A stretch of DNA of 64,000 nt from Acidobacteriota bacterium (lineage in GTDB: Bacteria; Acidobacteriota; Vicinamibacteria; Marinacidobacterales; Marinacidobacteraceae), in contig VXWI01000038.1 in assembly GCA_009835985.1 (NCBI GenBank), forward strand, positions 1 through 64,000, written 5' to 3'. The notes under the pieces were generated by a model. That model worked only from the letters and a program-made list of their open reading frames with translations, was not told where the DNA came from and ran no database searches. This document shows, one piece after another, positions 9,344 to 17,637 of the stretch. The position numbers and the translations under genes are program-made. Within the stretch, counting starts at the first letter, position 1. The number at the start of each line of letters is the position of its first letter.

Positions 9344-9958
9344 TCAAACTCCTCCCTTCGTGTCTTCCTCAGGCGTTTGCGAACTCGGCCCGCCATCCTG
9401 GCTTTTTCCTCCCTGGTTGTTGTCGGGAGGAGGCGCCGCGGTTCTACCGCCGAAATAGAAGCCGATTACTGAGCCGCTCAGTGTGGTCAGCGCCGCAACG
9501 ACTTCGCTAAAGCCGTCACCAGCGACTTCCGATCCGAAGAGCAGGAAGTTGATGGTCGAACCGACGATCACAATCGCCAGCATGCTACGGACGGACCCTC
9601 TGGGAAGGCCGAGACCTCTCGCGTCGTTCCGGGCGCCGTTAGCCCTCCATAGGGACACGGTGGGAAGTACCAGAAGTACTATCGCGAGAAGGCCGACTTC
9701 CACCCACAAGAGGCGTGTAACAGCCTCTGACCGAGCTACGCTTGCGCCGTCCACCTCGGTCGTGGGTGGCTGACCATCAGACCGCTCCATCGGTTCTGGT
9801 TCATTCGGCCGCAGACCTGACTCTGGCGTGGCTTGCTCAGTCGGCGGGTTCTGAGGCTGCTGGATGGCCGCGGCGCTGAAGGCAAATACCAGCAACGAGA
9901 GCGTCGTCGCCATCGTGCGGTTCCAACCTAAGCGGCTACCGGATCCATGAACTGACAT
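9344..9958 (-). CDS. Small membrane protein with signal/TM segments and Pro/Gln-rich tail
   Basis: ATG at 9958; hydrophobic N-terminus, LLAIVLLVLPTVSLW and GLPRGSVRSMLAIVIVGSTINFLLFGSE TM segments. Confidence 0.55.
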   Translation of the reverse strand: MSVHGSGSRLGWNRTMATTLSLLVFAFSAAAIQQPQNPPTEQATPESGLRPNEPEPMERSDGQPPTTEVDGASVARSEAVTRLLWVEVGLLAIVLLVLPTVSLWRANGARNDARGLGLPRGSVRSMLAIVIVGSTINFLLFGSEVAGDGFSEVVAALTTLSGSVIGFYFGGRTAAPPPDNNQGGKSQDGGPSSQTPEEDTKGGV

Positions 9959-10307
9959 GTTTGTTTCTTCCCGTGCCTGCTGCCCCAAAACGTGACTCTT
10001 GGAGACGACATCCGTCGTACGGTCGGCGATTCCGAATGCATCCCGGGGAGCCGCGCCACGCATCTATCGAGTCAAGTTTAGACACCGCGAGGAGCACCAG
10101 CTTCGCGAACTCGCCAGTCACCCGGATCGCGAGAAAGCGGGACTGGGCCAACGGCAATCGACACAAGTGATAGGCAGAGTGATATCAGGATCCCAAGAAG
10201 GAGCATAAGTTGTTGATAGATTAGCTGTTTATTTGATCTCTATAACGGCCCGGAGGTCGGCGGTCCGGGCCGTGTGCCCCATGCGGAGGAGCATCGAGAC
10301 GCGTCTT

Positions 10308-10416
10308 GCGGGCCTGCGGCCCGCGACTCGGACGTTCCTGGAGGTGCGTGCCGTGAAATAGGGAGGGTCACGACGTTCGCGGCGCAGAGCGCCGCGGTGC
10401 CGGTCTGGAGACCGGC
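10308..10416. repeat. Three perfect hairpins upstream of the CO dehydrogenase operon (10308-10324, 10378-10396, 10399-10416)
   Basis: GCGGGCC-TGC-GGCCCGC; CGCGGCGC-AGA-GCGCCGCG; GCCGGTCT-GG-AGACCGGC. Confidence 0.8.
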
Positions 10417-10500
10417 GTTCCAAGCCGTACGTGCGATTTGGGGCTCGTTCCTGACGTGCGACACGCTGGTATGCTGGCTAACCCGGAAGGAGGAGACTCC

Positions 10501-11370
10501 GTGATTCCACCGTCTTTCGACTATCACGCTCCCGACAACCTGGAAGAGGCGAGCCGGCTGCTGCTGGCGAACCCGGAGGCCAAGCTGCTGGCCGGGGGAC
10601 ACAGTCTCATCCCCATGATGCGGTTCCGGCTGGCGGAGCCGGCCGCGCTGGTGGACCTCCGCAAGATTCCCGGGCTCTCCGGGATCCGCGAAGAGGGCGG
10701 TTCCCTGTGCATCGGGGCGATGACCCGCGAGTCCGAACTCGAGAAGTCGGACCTCGTGCAGAGCCGGTACCCGTTGCTCGCGGACACCACCCGCGTCATC
10801 GCCGATCCGGTGGTGCGGAACCTGGCGACGGTCGGCGGCAACGTCGCCCACGCCGATCCGGGCAACGACCACCCGGCCGCGATGCTCGCCTACCGCGCGT
10901 CGTTCGTCGCGTGCGGTCCTTCCGGCGAGCGGACGATTGCCGCGTCCGACTTCTTCACCGGGCCCTTCTCGACCTGCCTGGAAGCCGGCGAGATCCTCAC
11001 CGAGATCCGCATTCCGGCGTCCGGGGCCGGTTCAGGCGGCGCCTACCAGAAGTTCGAGCGGAAGGTCGGCGACTACGCGGTCGCCGCGGTCGCCGTCCAG
11101 TTGCAACTCGACGGCGGGCAGGTCGCCGGCGCCGGAGTGGCGCTCACCAACGTGGGCCTCACCGCGATCCAGGCCGGGGCCGCCGAGGCGGCGCTCGTCG
11201 GCTCGGACGGCGGTGATGCCGCGCTCGACGCCGCGGCCGAAGCCGCCGCGGCGGCGGCCGATCCGGGCGACGATCACCGGGGGTCCGCCGACTACAAGCG
11301 CGCGGTGGTCCGCGTGCTCACCCATCGGGCGGCGGCCAGCGCGCTCGCCCGGGCGAGGGAGGCGTCATGA
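10501..11370 (+). CDS. coxM: Aerobic carbon monoxide dehydrogenase medium (FAD) subunit, form I cluster
   Basis: GTG start after [27 protein letters not shown] and [21 protein letters not shown]-binding motifs; M-S-L order. Confidence 0.88.
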   Translation: MIPPSFDYHAPDNLEEASRLLLANPEAKLLAGGHSLIPMMRFRLAEPAALVDLRKIPGLSGIREEGGSLCIGAMTRESELEKSDLVQSRYPLLADTTRVIADPVVRNLATVGGNVAHADPGNDHPAAMLAYRASFVACGPSGERTIAASDFFTGPFSTCLEAGEILTEIRIPASGAGSGGAYQKFERKVGDYAVAAVAVQLQLDGGQVAGAGVALTNVGLTAIQAGAAEAALVGSDGGDAALDAAAEAAAAAADPGDDHRGSADYKRAVVRVLTHRAAASALARAREAS

Positions 11371-11849
11371 GTTCCCACCAGATCAGCGTCACCATCAACG
11401 GTGAGGAACACACCCGCGAGGTGGAAGCCCGGCTGCTGCTCGTGCACTTCATCCGCGAGGAACTCGACCTCACCGGCACCCACATCGGGTGCGACACGAC
11501 CTCCTGCGGCGCCTGCACGGTGCTCCTGAACGGCGTGCCCGCCAAGAGCTGCACGGTCTTCGCCGTGGCGGCCGACGGCGCCGAGGTCACGACCGTGGAG
11601 GGGCTCGGCAACGGCGGTCTCCATCCGGTCCAGCAGGGATTCACGGAGAAACACGGACTCCAGTGCGGCTTCTGCACTCCGGGGATGATGATGACCTCCA
11701 AGGCGCTCCTGGAAGAGAACCCGGATCCGTCCGAAGAGGAGATCCGCTGGGGCATCTCCGGCAACCTGTGCCGGTGCACCGGCTACGTGAACATCGTACG
11801 AGCGGTGCAGCGGGCCAGCGAACTGATGAAGGAGAACAGCGATGGCTGA
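11367..11849 (+). CDS. coxS: CO dehydrogenase small (2x[2Fe-2S]) subunit
   Basis: [16 protein letters not shown] and [11 protein letters not shown]...GNLCRCTGY cysteine motifs; 4-bp overlap with coxM. Confidence 0.93.
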   Translation: MSSHQISVTINGEEHTREVEARLLLVHFIREELDLTGTHIGCDTTSCGACTVLLNGVPAKSCTVFAVAADGAEVTTVEGLGNGGLHPVQQGFTEKHGLQCGFCTPGMMMTSKALLEENPDPSEEEIRWGISGNLCRCTGYVNIVRAVQRASELMKENSDG

Positions 11850-14187
11850 GTGCAGAGGACTCGGACACTCCGTCCAGAGAAAAGAAGACGCCCGCTTCAT
11901 CAGGGGCCAGGGCCGCTACATCGACGACATCAAGCTGCCCGGGATGCTCTACCTGGACATCGCCCGGAGCCCGTACGCCCACGCCAAGATCACCAAGATC
12001 CACGAGGACACCGCGATGGCGGTGGACGGCGTGGCGGCGGTAATCACCGGGAAGACCCTCGAGGGATTCAAGCTCGCCTGGATGCCGACCCTGATGAGCG
12101 ACCAGCAGATGGTGCTGCCGGTGGACACCGTCAAGTACCAGGCGCAGGAAGTGGCGGCGATCGTGGCAACGTCGCGCTACGCAGCCGCCGACGGCGCCGC
12201 CGCCCTTGAGGTGGACTACGACCCGCTGCCCGTGGTGGTGGATCCGCACGAGGCGCTAAAGCCCGGGGCGACCAAGGTCCGGGACGACAAGGAGAGCAAT
12301 CACATCTTCCACTGGGAGCACGGGGACGCCGACGGGACGGAGGCAGCGCTCGCCGGCTGCGACACCGTCGTCGAGCAGAAGATGCACCTTCCGCGCATCC
12401 ATGTGGCTTCGATCGAGACCTGCGGCTGCGTGGCGAGCTGGAACCCGGTGGAGGGCCACCTCACCCTCTACCTGACCACCCAGGCGCCGCACGCGATCCG
12501 CACCGTGGTGGCCCTCGTGACCGCCCATCTCGGCCTCGCCGAGCACAAGATCCGGGTGATCTCGCCCGACATCGGCGGGGGATTCGGGGGCAAGGTGCCG
12601 GTCTATCCCGGCTACGTGCTCGCGACGGCCGCGTCGGTGGTCACCGGCAAGCCGGTGAAGTGGATCGAGGACCGTTCGGAGAACCTCCAGGCGGACTCGT
12701 TCGCCCGCGACTACCACATCACCGCCAGGCTCGGGTCGAAGGACGGGAAGGTGACGGCGCTCAAGCTGGACACCGTCGCCGACCACGGCTATTCGGACGC
12801 GGCGGCGAACCCGTCCAAGTTCCCGGCGGGGCTCTACCACATCGCCACCGGGTCCTACGACCTGGAGAACGCGCACGTATCGGTGGACGGCGTCTACACG
12901 AACAAGCCGCCGGGCGGGATCGCCTACCGGTGCTCGTTCCGCGTCACCGAGGCGGTGCACGCCATCGAGCGCATGGTGGACCTCCTGGCCCGCGAGAACG
13001 GGGAGGACCCGGCGGACTTCCGCCTCCGGAACTTCATCAAGCCCGAGCAGTTCCCGTATCAGTCGGCGCTCGGCTGGGAGTACGACAGCGGCGACTACGG
13101 TGCGGCGCTCGAAAAGGCCATGGACATGATCGGCTACCAGGATCTGCGGGCCGAGCAGGCCGAAAAGCGCGCCCGCGGCGAGCTGATGGGCATCGGGATC
13201 TCCTCGTTCACCGAGATCGTGGGCGCCGGGCCGTCGAAGACCTTCGACATCCTTGGCATCAAGATGTTCGACTCGGCCGAGATCCGCATCCATCCCACCG
13301 GGAAGGCGATCGCCCGCTTCGGCACCAAGTCCCAGGGGCAGGGACACGAGACCACCTACGCGCAGATCATCGCGGAAGAACTCGGCATCCCGCCCGAGGA
13401 CATCCAGGTCGAGGAGGGGGATACGGATACCGCACCCTACGGGCTCGGAACCTACGCGAGCCGGTCCACTCCGACCGCCGGCGCCGCGGCGTCCATCGCG
13501 TCGCGGAAGATCCGGGAGAAAGGCAGAAAGATCGCTGCCCACCTCCTCGAGGCGGACGAAGCGGACCTCGTCTGGGAGCAGGGGAAGTTCTACGTGAAGG
13601 GCTCCCCGGACCGGGCGAAGACCATCCAGGACATCGCGTTCGCGGCCTACACGAACCACCCGCAGGGCCTGGAGGCGGGCCTCGAGGCGATCTCCTACTA
13701 CGACCCGCCCAACCTGACCTTCCCGTTCGGGTCCTACATCTGCTGCGTGGACATCGACCGGGGCACCGGCCAGGTCAAGATCCGGCGCTTCGTGGCGGTG
13801 GACGACTGCGGCGTGCGGATCAACCCGATGATCGTGGACGGCCAGATCCACGGCGGGCTCACCATGGGCATCGCCCCGGCGCTGCTCGAGGAGATCTCCT
13901 ACGACGCGGACGGCAACATCACTGGGGGCAACCTCATGGAGTACCTCGTTCCCACCGCGATGGAGACGCCGCACTGGGAGCTCGGCGAGACGGTCACCCC
14001 GTCGCCGCATCACCCGATCGGCGCCAAGGGGGTTGGCGAGTCCGCGACCGTGGGCGCCCCCCCGGCCGTCGTGAACGCGGTGGTGGACGCCCTCTGGCAC
14101 CTCGGGGTGCGTCACATGGAGATTCCCATGACTCCGGCGCGCGTCTGGGACGTCCTCAACGAACACGGCGCCGCGGCGACGCGCTAG
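11842..14187 (+). CDS. coxL: Form I CO dehydrogenase large (Mo/Cu) subunit
   Basis: Active-site motif AYRCSFR at 12922-12942; [38 protein letters not shown]; no frameshift over 781 aa. Confidence 0.93.
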   Translation: MAECRGLGHSVQRKEDARFIRGQGRYIDDIKLPGMLYLDIARSPYAHAKITKIHEDTAMAVDGVAAVITGKTLEGFKLAWMPTLMSDQQMVLPVDTVKYQAQEVAAIVATSRYAAADGAAALEVDYDPLPVVVDPHEALKPGATKVRDDKESNHIFHWEHGDADGTEAALAGCDTVVEQKMHLPRIHVASIETCGCVASWNPVEGHLTLYLTTQAPHAIRTVVALVTAHLGLAEHKIRVISPDIGGGFGGKVPVYPGYVLATAASVVTGKPVKWIEDRSENLQADSFARDYHITARLGSKDGKVTALKLDTVADHGYSDAAANPSKFPAGLYHIATGSYDLENAHVSVDGVYTNKPPGGIAYRCSFRVTEAVHAIERMVDLLARENGEDPADFRLRNFIKPEQFPYQSALGWEYDSGDYGAALEKAMDMIGYQDLRAEQAEKRARGELMGIGISSFTEIVGAGPSKTFDILGIKMFDSAEIRIHPTGKAIARFGTKSQGQGHETTYAQIIAEELGIPPEDIQVEEGDTDTAPYGLGTYASRSTPTAGAAASIASRKIREKGRKIAAHLLEADEADLVWEQGKFYVKGSPDRAKTIQDIAFAAYTNHPQGLEAGLEAISYYDPPNLTFPFGSYICCVDIDRGTGQVKIRRFVAVDDCGVRINPMIVDGQIHGGLTMGIAPALLEEISYDADGNITGGNLMEYLVPTAMETPHWELGETVTPSPHHPIGAKGVGESATVGAPPAVVNAVVDALWHLGVRHMEIPMTPARVWDVLNEHGAAATR

Positions 14188-14209
14188 GAGGCCGCGCCGG
14201 AACACGGCG

Positions 14210-15169
14210 ATGACCGGCCCGACGGACGTCTTCGCCGCGGCCGCGCGCCTCTACCGGGACGGGGTTCCCTTCGTCCTGGCAACGGTCGTGCGCGCTGAAC
14301 GTCCGACGTCCGCCCGCCCCGGCGCCAAGGCGATCGTCACCGGCGACGGACAGTTTCGGGGTTTCGTCGGCGGGACCTGCGTCAAACCTGCGGTCCGGCG
14401 CGAGTCGCTGCGCGCGCTCGCCGACGGAGCGCCCCGGCTGCTCCGCATCTCCCCCGACAGCCCGCCCGAGGGCGTCGAGGCGGAAGAGGGAGTTCTGGAG
14501 GAACACATGGCCTGCGTCAGTGGCGGCGCTCTCGACATCCACCTGGAGCCGTACCTGCCCTCGCGGCGTCTGCTGCTGGCGGGGCGTTCGCCCATCGTTG
14601 AATCCCTGGCGGCGCTCGGCGAGGCGCTCGGGATGGAGGTTCGGACTGCCGAGACCGAGGAAGACCTCGACACCGCGGCCGAGGGGGCCTTCGTGGTCGT
14701 CGCCGGTCATGGAGAAGGCGAGTGGGGGGCGCTGAAGGCCGCGTTGACGGGCGGCCGCGCCCGCTATGCGGGCCTGGTCGCGAGTCCGCGGCGGGCGGCG
14801 GCGGTGCGCGAGCGGCTCGTCGGGATGGGTGTCGCCGAAGCCGACATCGGCCGGCTCCGGTCTCCGGCTGGGCTCGACATCGGGGCCGAGACCCCCGGTG
14901 AGATTGCGCTCAGCATCCTCGCCCAGATCGTGGAGGAGCGGCGCGCGGCGGAACCGCCCGAGGCCGCTGCGGAGGAGCCGGCAGCGCCCGCCGTCGGCAT
15001 CTCGCTCGACGTTCCAGACGACGACGTGGCGGTGGACCCCATCTGCGGGATGAGCGTCTCCCGGGACTCTCCGCACCGGGTGGAATCGGGCGGCGAAACC
15101 TGGTGGTTCTGCTGCGCCGGCTGCGCGGAGACGTTCGCTACCGCCGCGCAGGCCGCTGATTCCGCCTGA
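14210..15169 (+). CDS. XdhC/CoxI-type Mo-cofactor maturation protein with C-terminal YHS-like metal-binding domain
   Basis: XdhC body (ARYAGLVASPRRAAAVRERL, GLDIGAETPGEIALSILAQIVEER) followed by DPICGMSVSRDSPHRVESGGETWWFCCAGCAETFA. Confidence 0.85.
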   Translation: MTGPTDVFAAAARLYRDGVPFVLATVVRAERPTSARPGAKAIVTGDGQFRGFVGGTCVKPAVRRESLRALADGAPRLLRISPDSPPEGVEAEEGVLEEHMACVSGGALDIHLEPYLPSRRLLLAGRSPIVESLAALGEALGMEVRTAETEEDLDTAAEGAFVVVAGHGEGEWGALKAALTGGRARYAGLVASPRRAAAVRERLVGMGVAEADIGRLRSPAGLDIGAETPGEIALSILAQIVEERRAAEPPEAAAEEPAAPAVGISLDVPDDDVAVDPICGMSVSRDSPHRVESGGETWWFCCAGCAETFATAAQAADSA

Positions 15170-15215
15170 TTTGCGCCCTGACCGGGCGCCGCCGCCCCGC
15201 AGGAGGGCCGAAACG

Positions 15216-16388
15216 ATGAAGTCTCGCCGCACGTTGTGCGCCGCCGTGATGATCTCCTCGATCGCCGCCGGCGCTCCCGCCCAGACCCCAACCCGCGCCC
15301 GGGACCTGGGGGTGCCCTTCGAGGGCCATCCGGGTCCGCTGAACGCCATCACCGACGTTTCCGGACTGGAGGTGGGACACACCACGATCCTGCGGGAGGA
15401 GGGACCGGTCCGGACCGGGGTCACCGCGGTGTTGCCGCGCGGGCGGATGAGCCAGGCCGGGGTGTTCGCCAACTGGTTCGCCCTGAACGGGAACGGCGAG
15501 ATGACCGGCACGACCTGGGTCAGCGACCGGGGAATCCTGAAGGGGCCGGTGCTCATCACGAACACCTACAGCGTCGGCGCGGTCCACGAGGCGGCGATCG
15601 CCTGGGCCGAGGCGAATCTCGGTTTTCGCGCGTGGACGCTGCCGATGGTCGCCGAGACCTGGGACGGATTCCTGAACGACATCACCGGCTTCCACGTCCG
15701 CCGCGAGCACGTGTTCGCCGCGCTCGACTCCGCCCGCGGCGGACCGGTCGAGGAGGGCTCGGTGGGAGGCGGTACCGGGATGCGCACCTTCGAGTTCAAG
15801 TCGGGAATCGGCACCGCCTCGCGCCGTGTCGGGACCGGTGGAACGGACTACACGGTGGGCGTCCTGGTTCAGTCCAACTTCGGCCGGCGTCCGCAGCTCC
15901 GCATCGCCGGAGTGCCGGTAGGGCGGGAGATCCCGGACCTGCTTCCGGAGAACCCGCCGCCCTCGGAATCCGGTCCCCCCGTCCCGAGGGGAGGACGGGA
16001 CGGATCCATCATCATCGTCGCGGCCACCGATGCGCCGCTGCTCCCGCACCAGTTGAAGCGGGTTGCCCGCCGGGCATCCCTGGGACTCGGACGCCTCGGG
16101 AGCATCTCGATGAATGGCTCCGGAGACATCTTCGTCGCGTTTTCGACCGCCAACGGGGAGGCCGTCGCCAACGAGAGCGGCGAGGCTCGCTTGCGGATGC
16201 TGGCGAACTCCGATCTGAACCCGCTCTTCGAAGGGGTCGTGCAGGCCACCGAGGAGGCCATCGTGAACTCCATGGTCGCGGCCCGCGACATGAGTGGCGT
16301 GAACGGCCGCCGGATCTACGCGATCCCGCACGAACGCCTCCGGGAGATCCTCCGCCGCCATGACCGGCTGCTGGTGGTACCGGACTGA
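15216..16388 (+). CDS. P1 family peptidase (DmpA/BapA-like aminopeptidase), exported
   Basis: Signal peptide; NAITDVSGLEVGHTTI, GSVGGGTGM, GDIFVAFSTAN motifs. Confidence 0.87.
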   Translation: MKSRRTLCAAVMISSIAAGAPAQTPTRARDLGVPFEGHPGPLNAITDVSGLEVGHTTILREEGPVRTGVTAVLPRGRMSQAGVFANWFALNGNGEMTGTTWVSDRGILKGPVLITNTYSVGAVHEAAIAWAEANLGFRAWTLPMVAETWDGFLNDITGFHVRREHVFAALDSARGGPVEEGSVGGGTGMRTFEFKSGIGTASRRVGTGGTDYTVGVLVQSNFGRRPQLRIAGVPVGREIPDLLPENPPPSESGPPVPRGGRDGSIIIVAATDAPLLPHQLKRVARRASLGLGRLGSISMNGSGDIFVAFSTANGEAVANESGEARLRMLANSDLNPLFEGVVQATEEAIVNSMVAARDMSGVNGRRIYAIPHERLREILRRHDRLLVVPD

Positions 16389-16467
16389 CAACCGATCCGG
16401 CTTCATGGCGTTAGTCTGCCGAAAGATGACGTGTGGTCGTGACTTGACTTGGGTTGTGCGGTGGAGA

Positions 16468-17625
16468 ATGGCGTCGAGAGCGGTGGCCCTCGCCGCGATC
16501 GTGGCGCTTGGCGTCAGTGGCTGCAGCGACGCGACGACGCCTACCGGGCCTTTCCCGGGACCGGTCCCGACGGCGCTCGAAATCCGCGGTCTGCCGGAGG
16601 AACCGCTCGAGATCGGTGCGGTGGTGCAACTGACCGGCTGGGCGACCTTCAGCGACGGCTCCGCCGGGCAGGTGGATCCGGTCTGGAGTTCGAGCGCGCC
16701 CGAGGTGGCGAGCGTGGACGGGCGCGGCTTCGTGTTCGCGCACGCGGCCGGTGAGACGCGCATCACCGCCACGCTGGGACCTGCCAGCGCCGAGGCCGGA
16801 GTGGCGGTTGCGCCGGTCAATCCGGATCGCTATGACCTCAGCGGACAGGTCGTGAACCACAACGGCCGCCCGGTGGCGGATGTGTTCGTCGTCGCGCTGG
16901 ACGGCCCTTCCGTGGGGAAGGCAACCACGACGCGTGGCGACGGCGGATACATCCTGCATGACCTGGAGGGCGACACCACCCTCGCGGCACGGAAGGACGG
17001 GTACGCCGAGGCGACGGGGCTCGCGACGCGTGATTCGGGTCGGCTCGACTTCACCCTCACCGGAGGGGCGCCCCGGGATGCGTTCGGCGAGGGACAGTGG
17101 ATTGTCGGTGACGAGGTTCTGCCGGGGCGGTACTTCACCGATCCGGACTCAGGATGTTTCTGGCAGCGGCGCTCCGGGTTTTCCATCGGATACCCGGCCA
17201 ATCGAGCCCCTCTCCTGCCCTTCGAGTCCGAGCCCGACCTTGACTTCATCGCCGGAAGGGAGCTCCGGTTCGATTCCGGGCAGGAAATCGTGGACATCCA
17301 GGCGAGTGATGCCGCGTTTCGATCCCGGTCCGAGTGCGGGGAGTGGCGGACCGAGCCGCCGCACCCCGGCGTCATGGAAGACATCGCTCCGGGCACCTGG
17401 CTGGTGGGCGCCCAGGTCGCGCCCGGCACCTATCGCGCCGATGCCGACTACCTGTGCCTCTGGCTGCGGCTTGCCGCCTTCGGGGGCGTTCAGGAGGACG
17501 TTGTGGAGGACGGCCTCGTCGAGGCGCGGGCCGGCGCGGAACTCACGGTGACGATCGATCCGTCCGACGCCGGTTTCTACAGCGACGCCGAGTGCGGTCC
17601 CTGGACCCGCGTGGAAGACCCGTAG
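16468..17625 (+). CDS. Secreted lipoprotein: Ig-like (BIG2-type) domain, carboxypeptidase-regulatory-like domain, two C-terminal PGxY repeats
   Basis: Lipobox-like LGVSGC; VDPVWSSSAPEVASVDGRGFVFAHAAGETRITAT; internal duplication EGQWIVGDEVLPGRY / PGTWLVGAQVAPGTY. Confidence 0.65.
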   Translation: MASRAVALAAIVALGVSGCSDATTPTGPFPGPVPTALEIRGLPEEPLEIGAVVQLTGWATFSDGSAGQVDPVWSSSAPEVASVDGRGFVFAHAAGETRITATLGPASAEAGVAVAPVNPDRYDLSGQVVNHNGRPVADVFVVALDGPSVGKATTTRGDGGYILHDLEGDTTLAARKDGYAEATGLATRDSGRLDFTLTGGAPRDAFGEGQWIVGDEVLPGRYFTDPDSGCFWQRRSGFSIGYPANRAPLLPFESEPDLDFIAGRELRFDSGQEIVDIQASDAAFRSRSECGEWRTEPPHPGVMEDIAPGTWLVGAQVAPGTYRADADYLCLWLRLAAFGGVQEDVVEDGLVEARAGAELTVTIDPSDAGFYSDAECGPWTRVEDP

Positions 17626-17637
17626 AGGAAGTCGCGG

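Noticed and set aside
10170-10437. Candidate ncRNA or riboswitch upstream of coxM
   Set aside because: Hairpins are real, but a related copy near tRNA-Val indicates a dispersed repeat rather than a specific riboswitch; no known riboswitch core seen.
12256-14205. 649-aa minus-strand ORF opposite coxL
   Set aside because: Shadow ORF typical of high-GC coding DNA; low-complexity Arg/Val/Gly-rich translation with no domain, while the plus strand encodes a clear CoxL.
16440-16467. Promoter TTGACT...TTGTGC upstream of the lipoprotein gene
   Set aside because: No acceptable -10 at suitable spacing; too weak to list.
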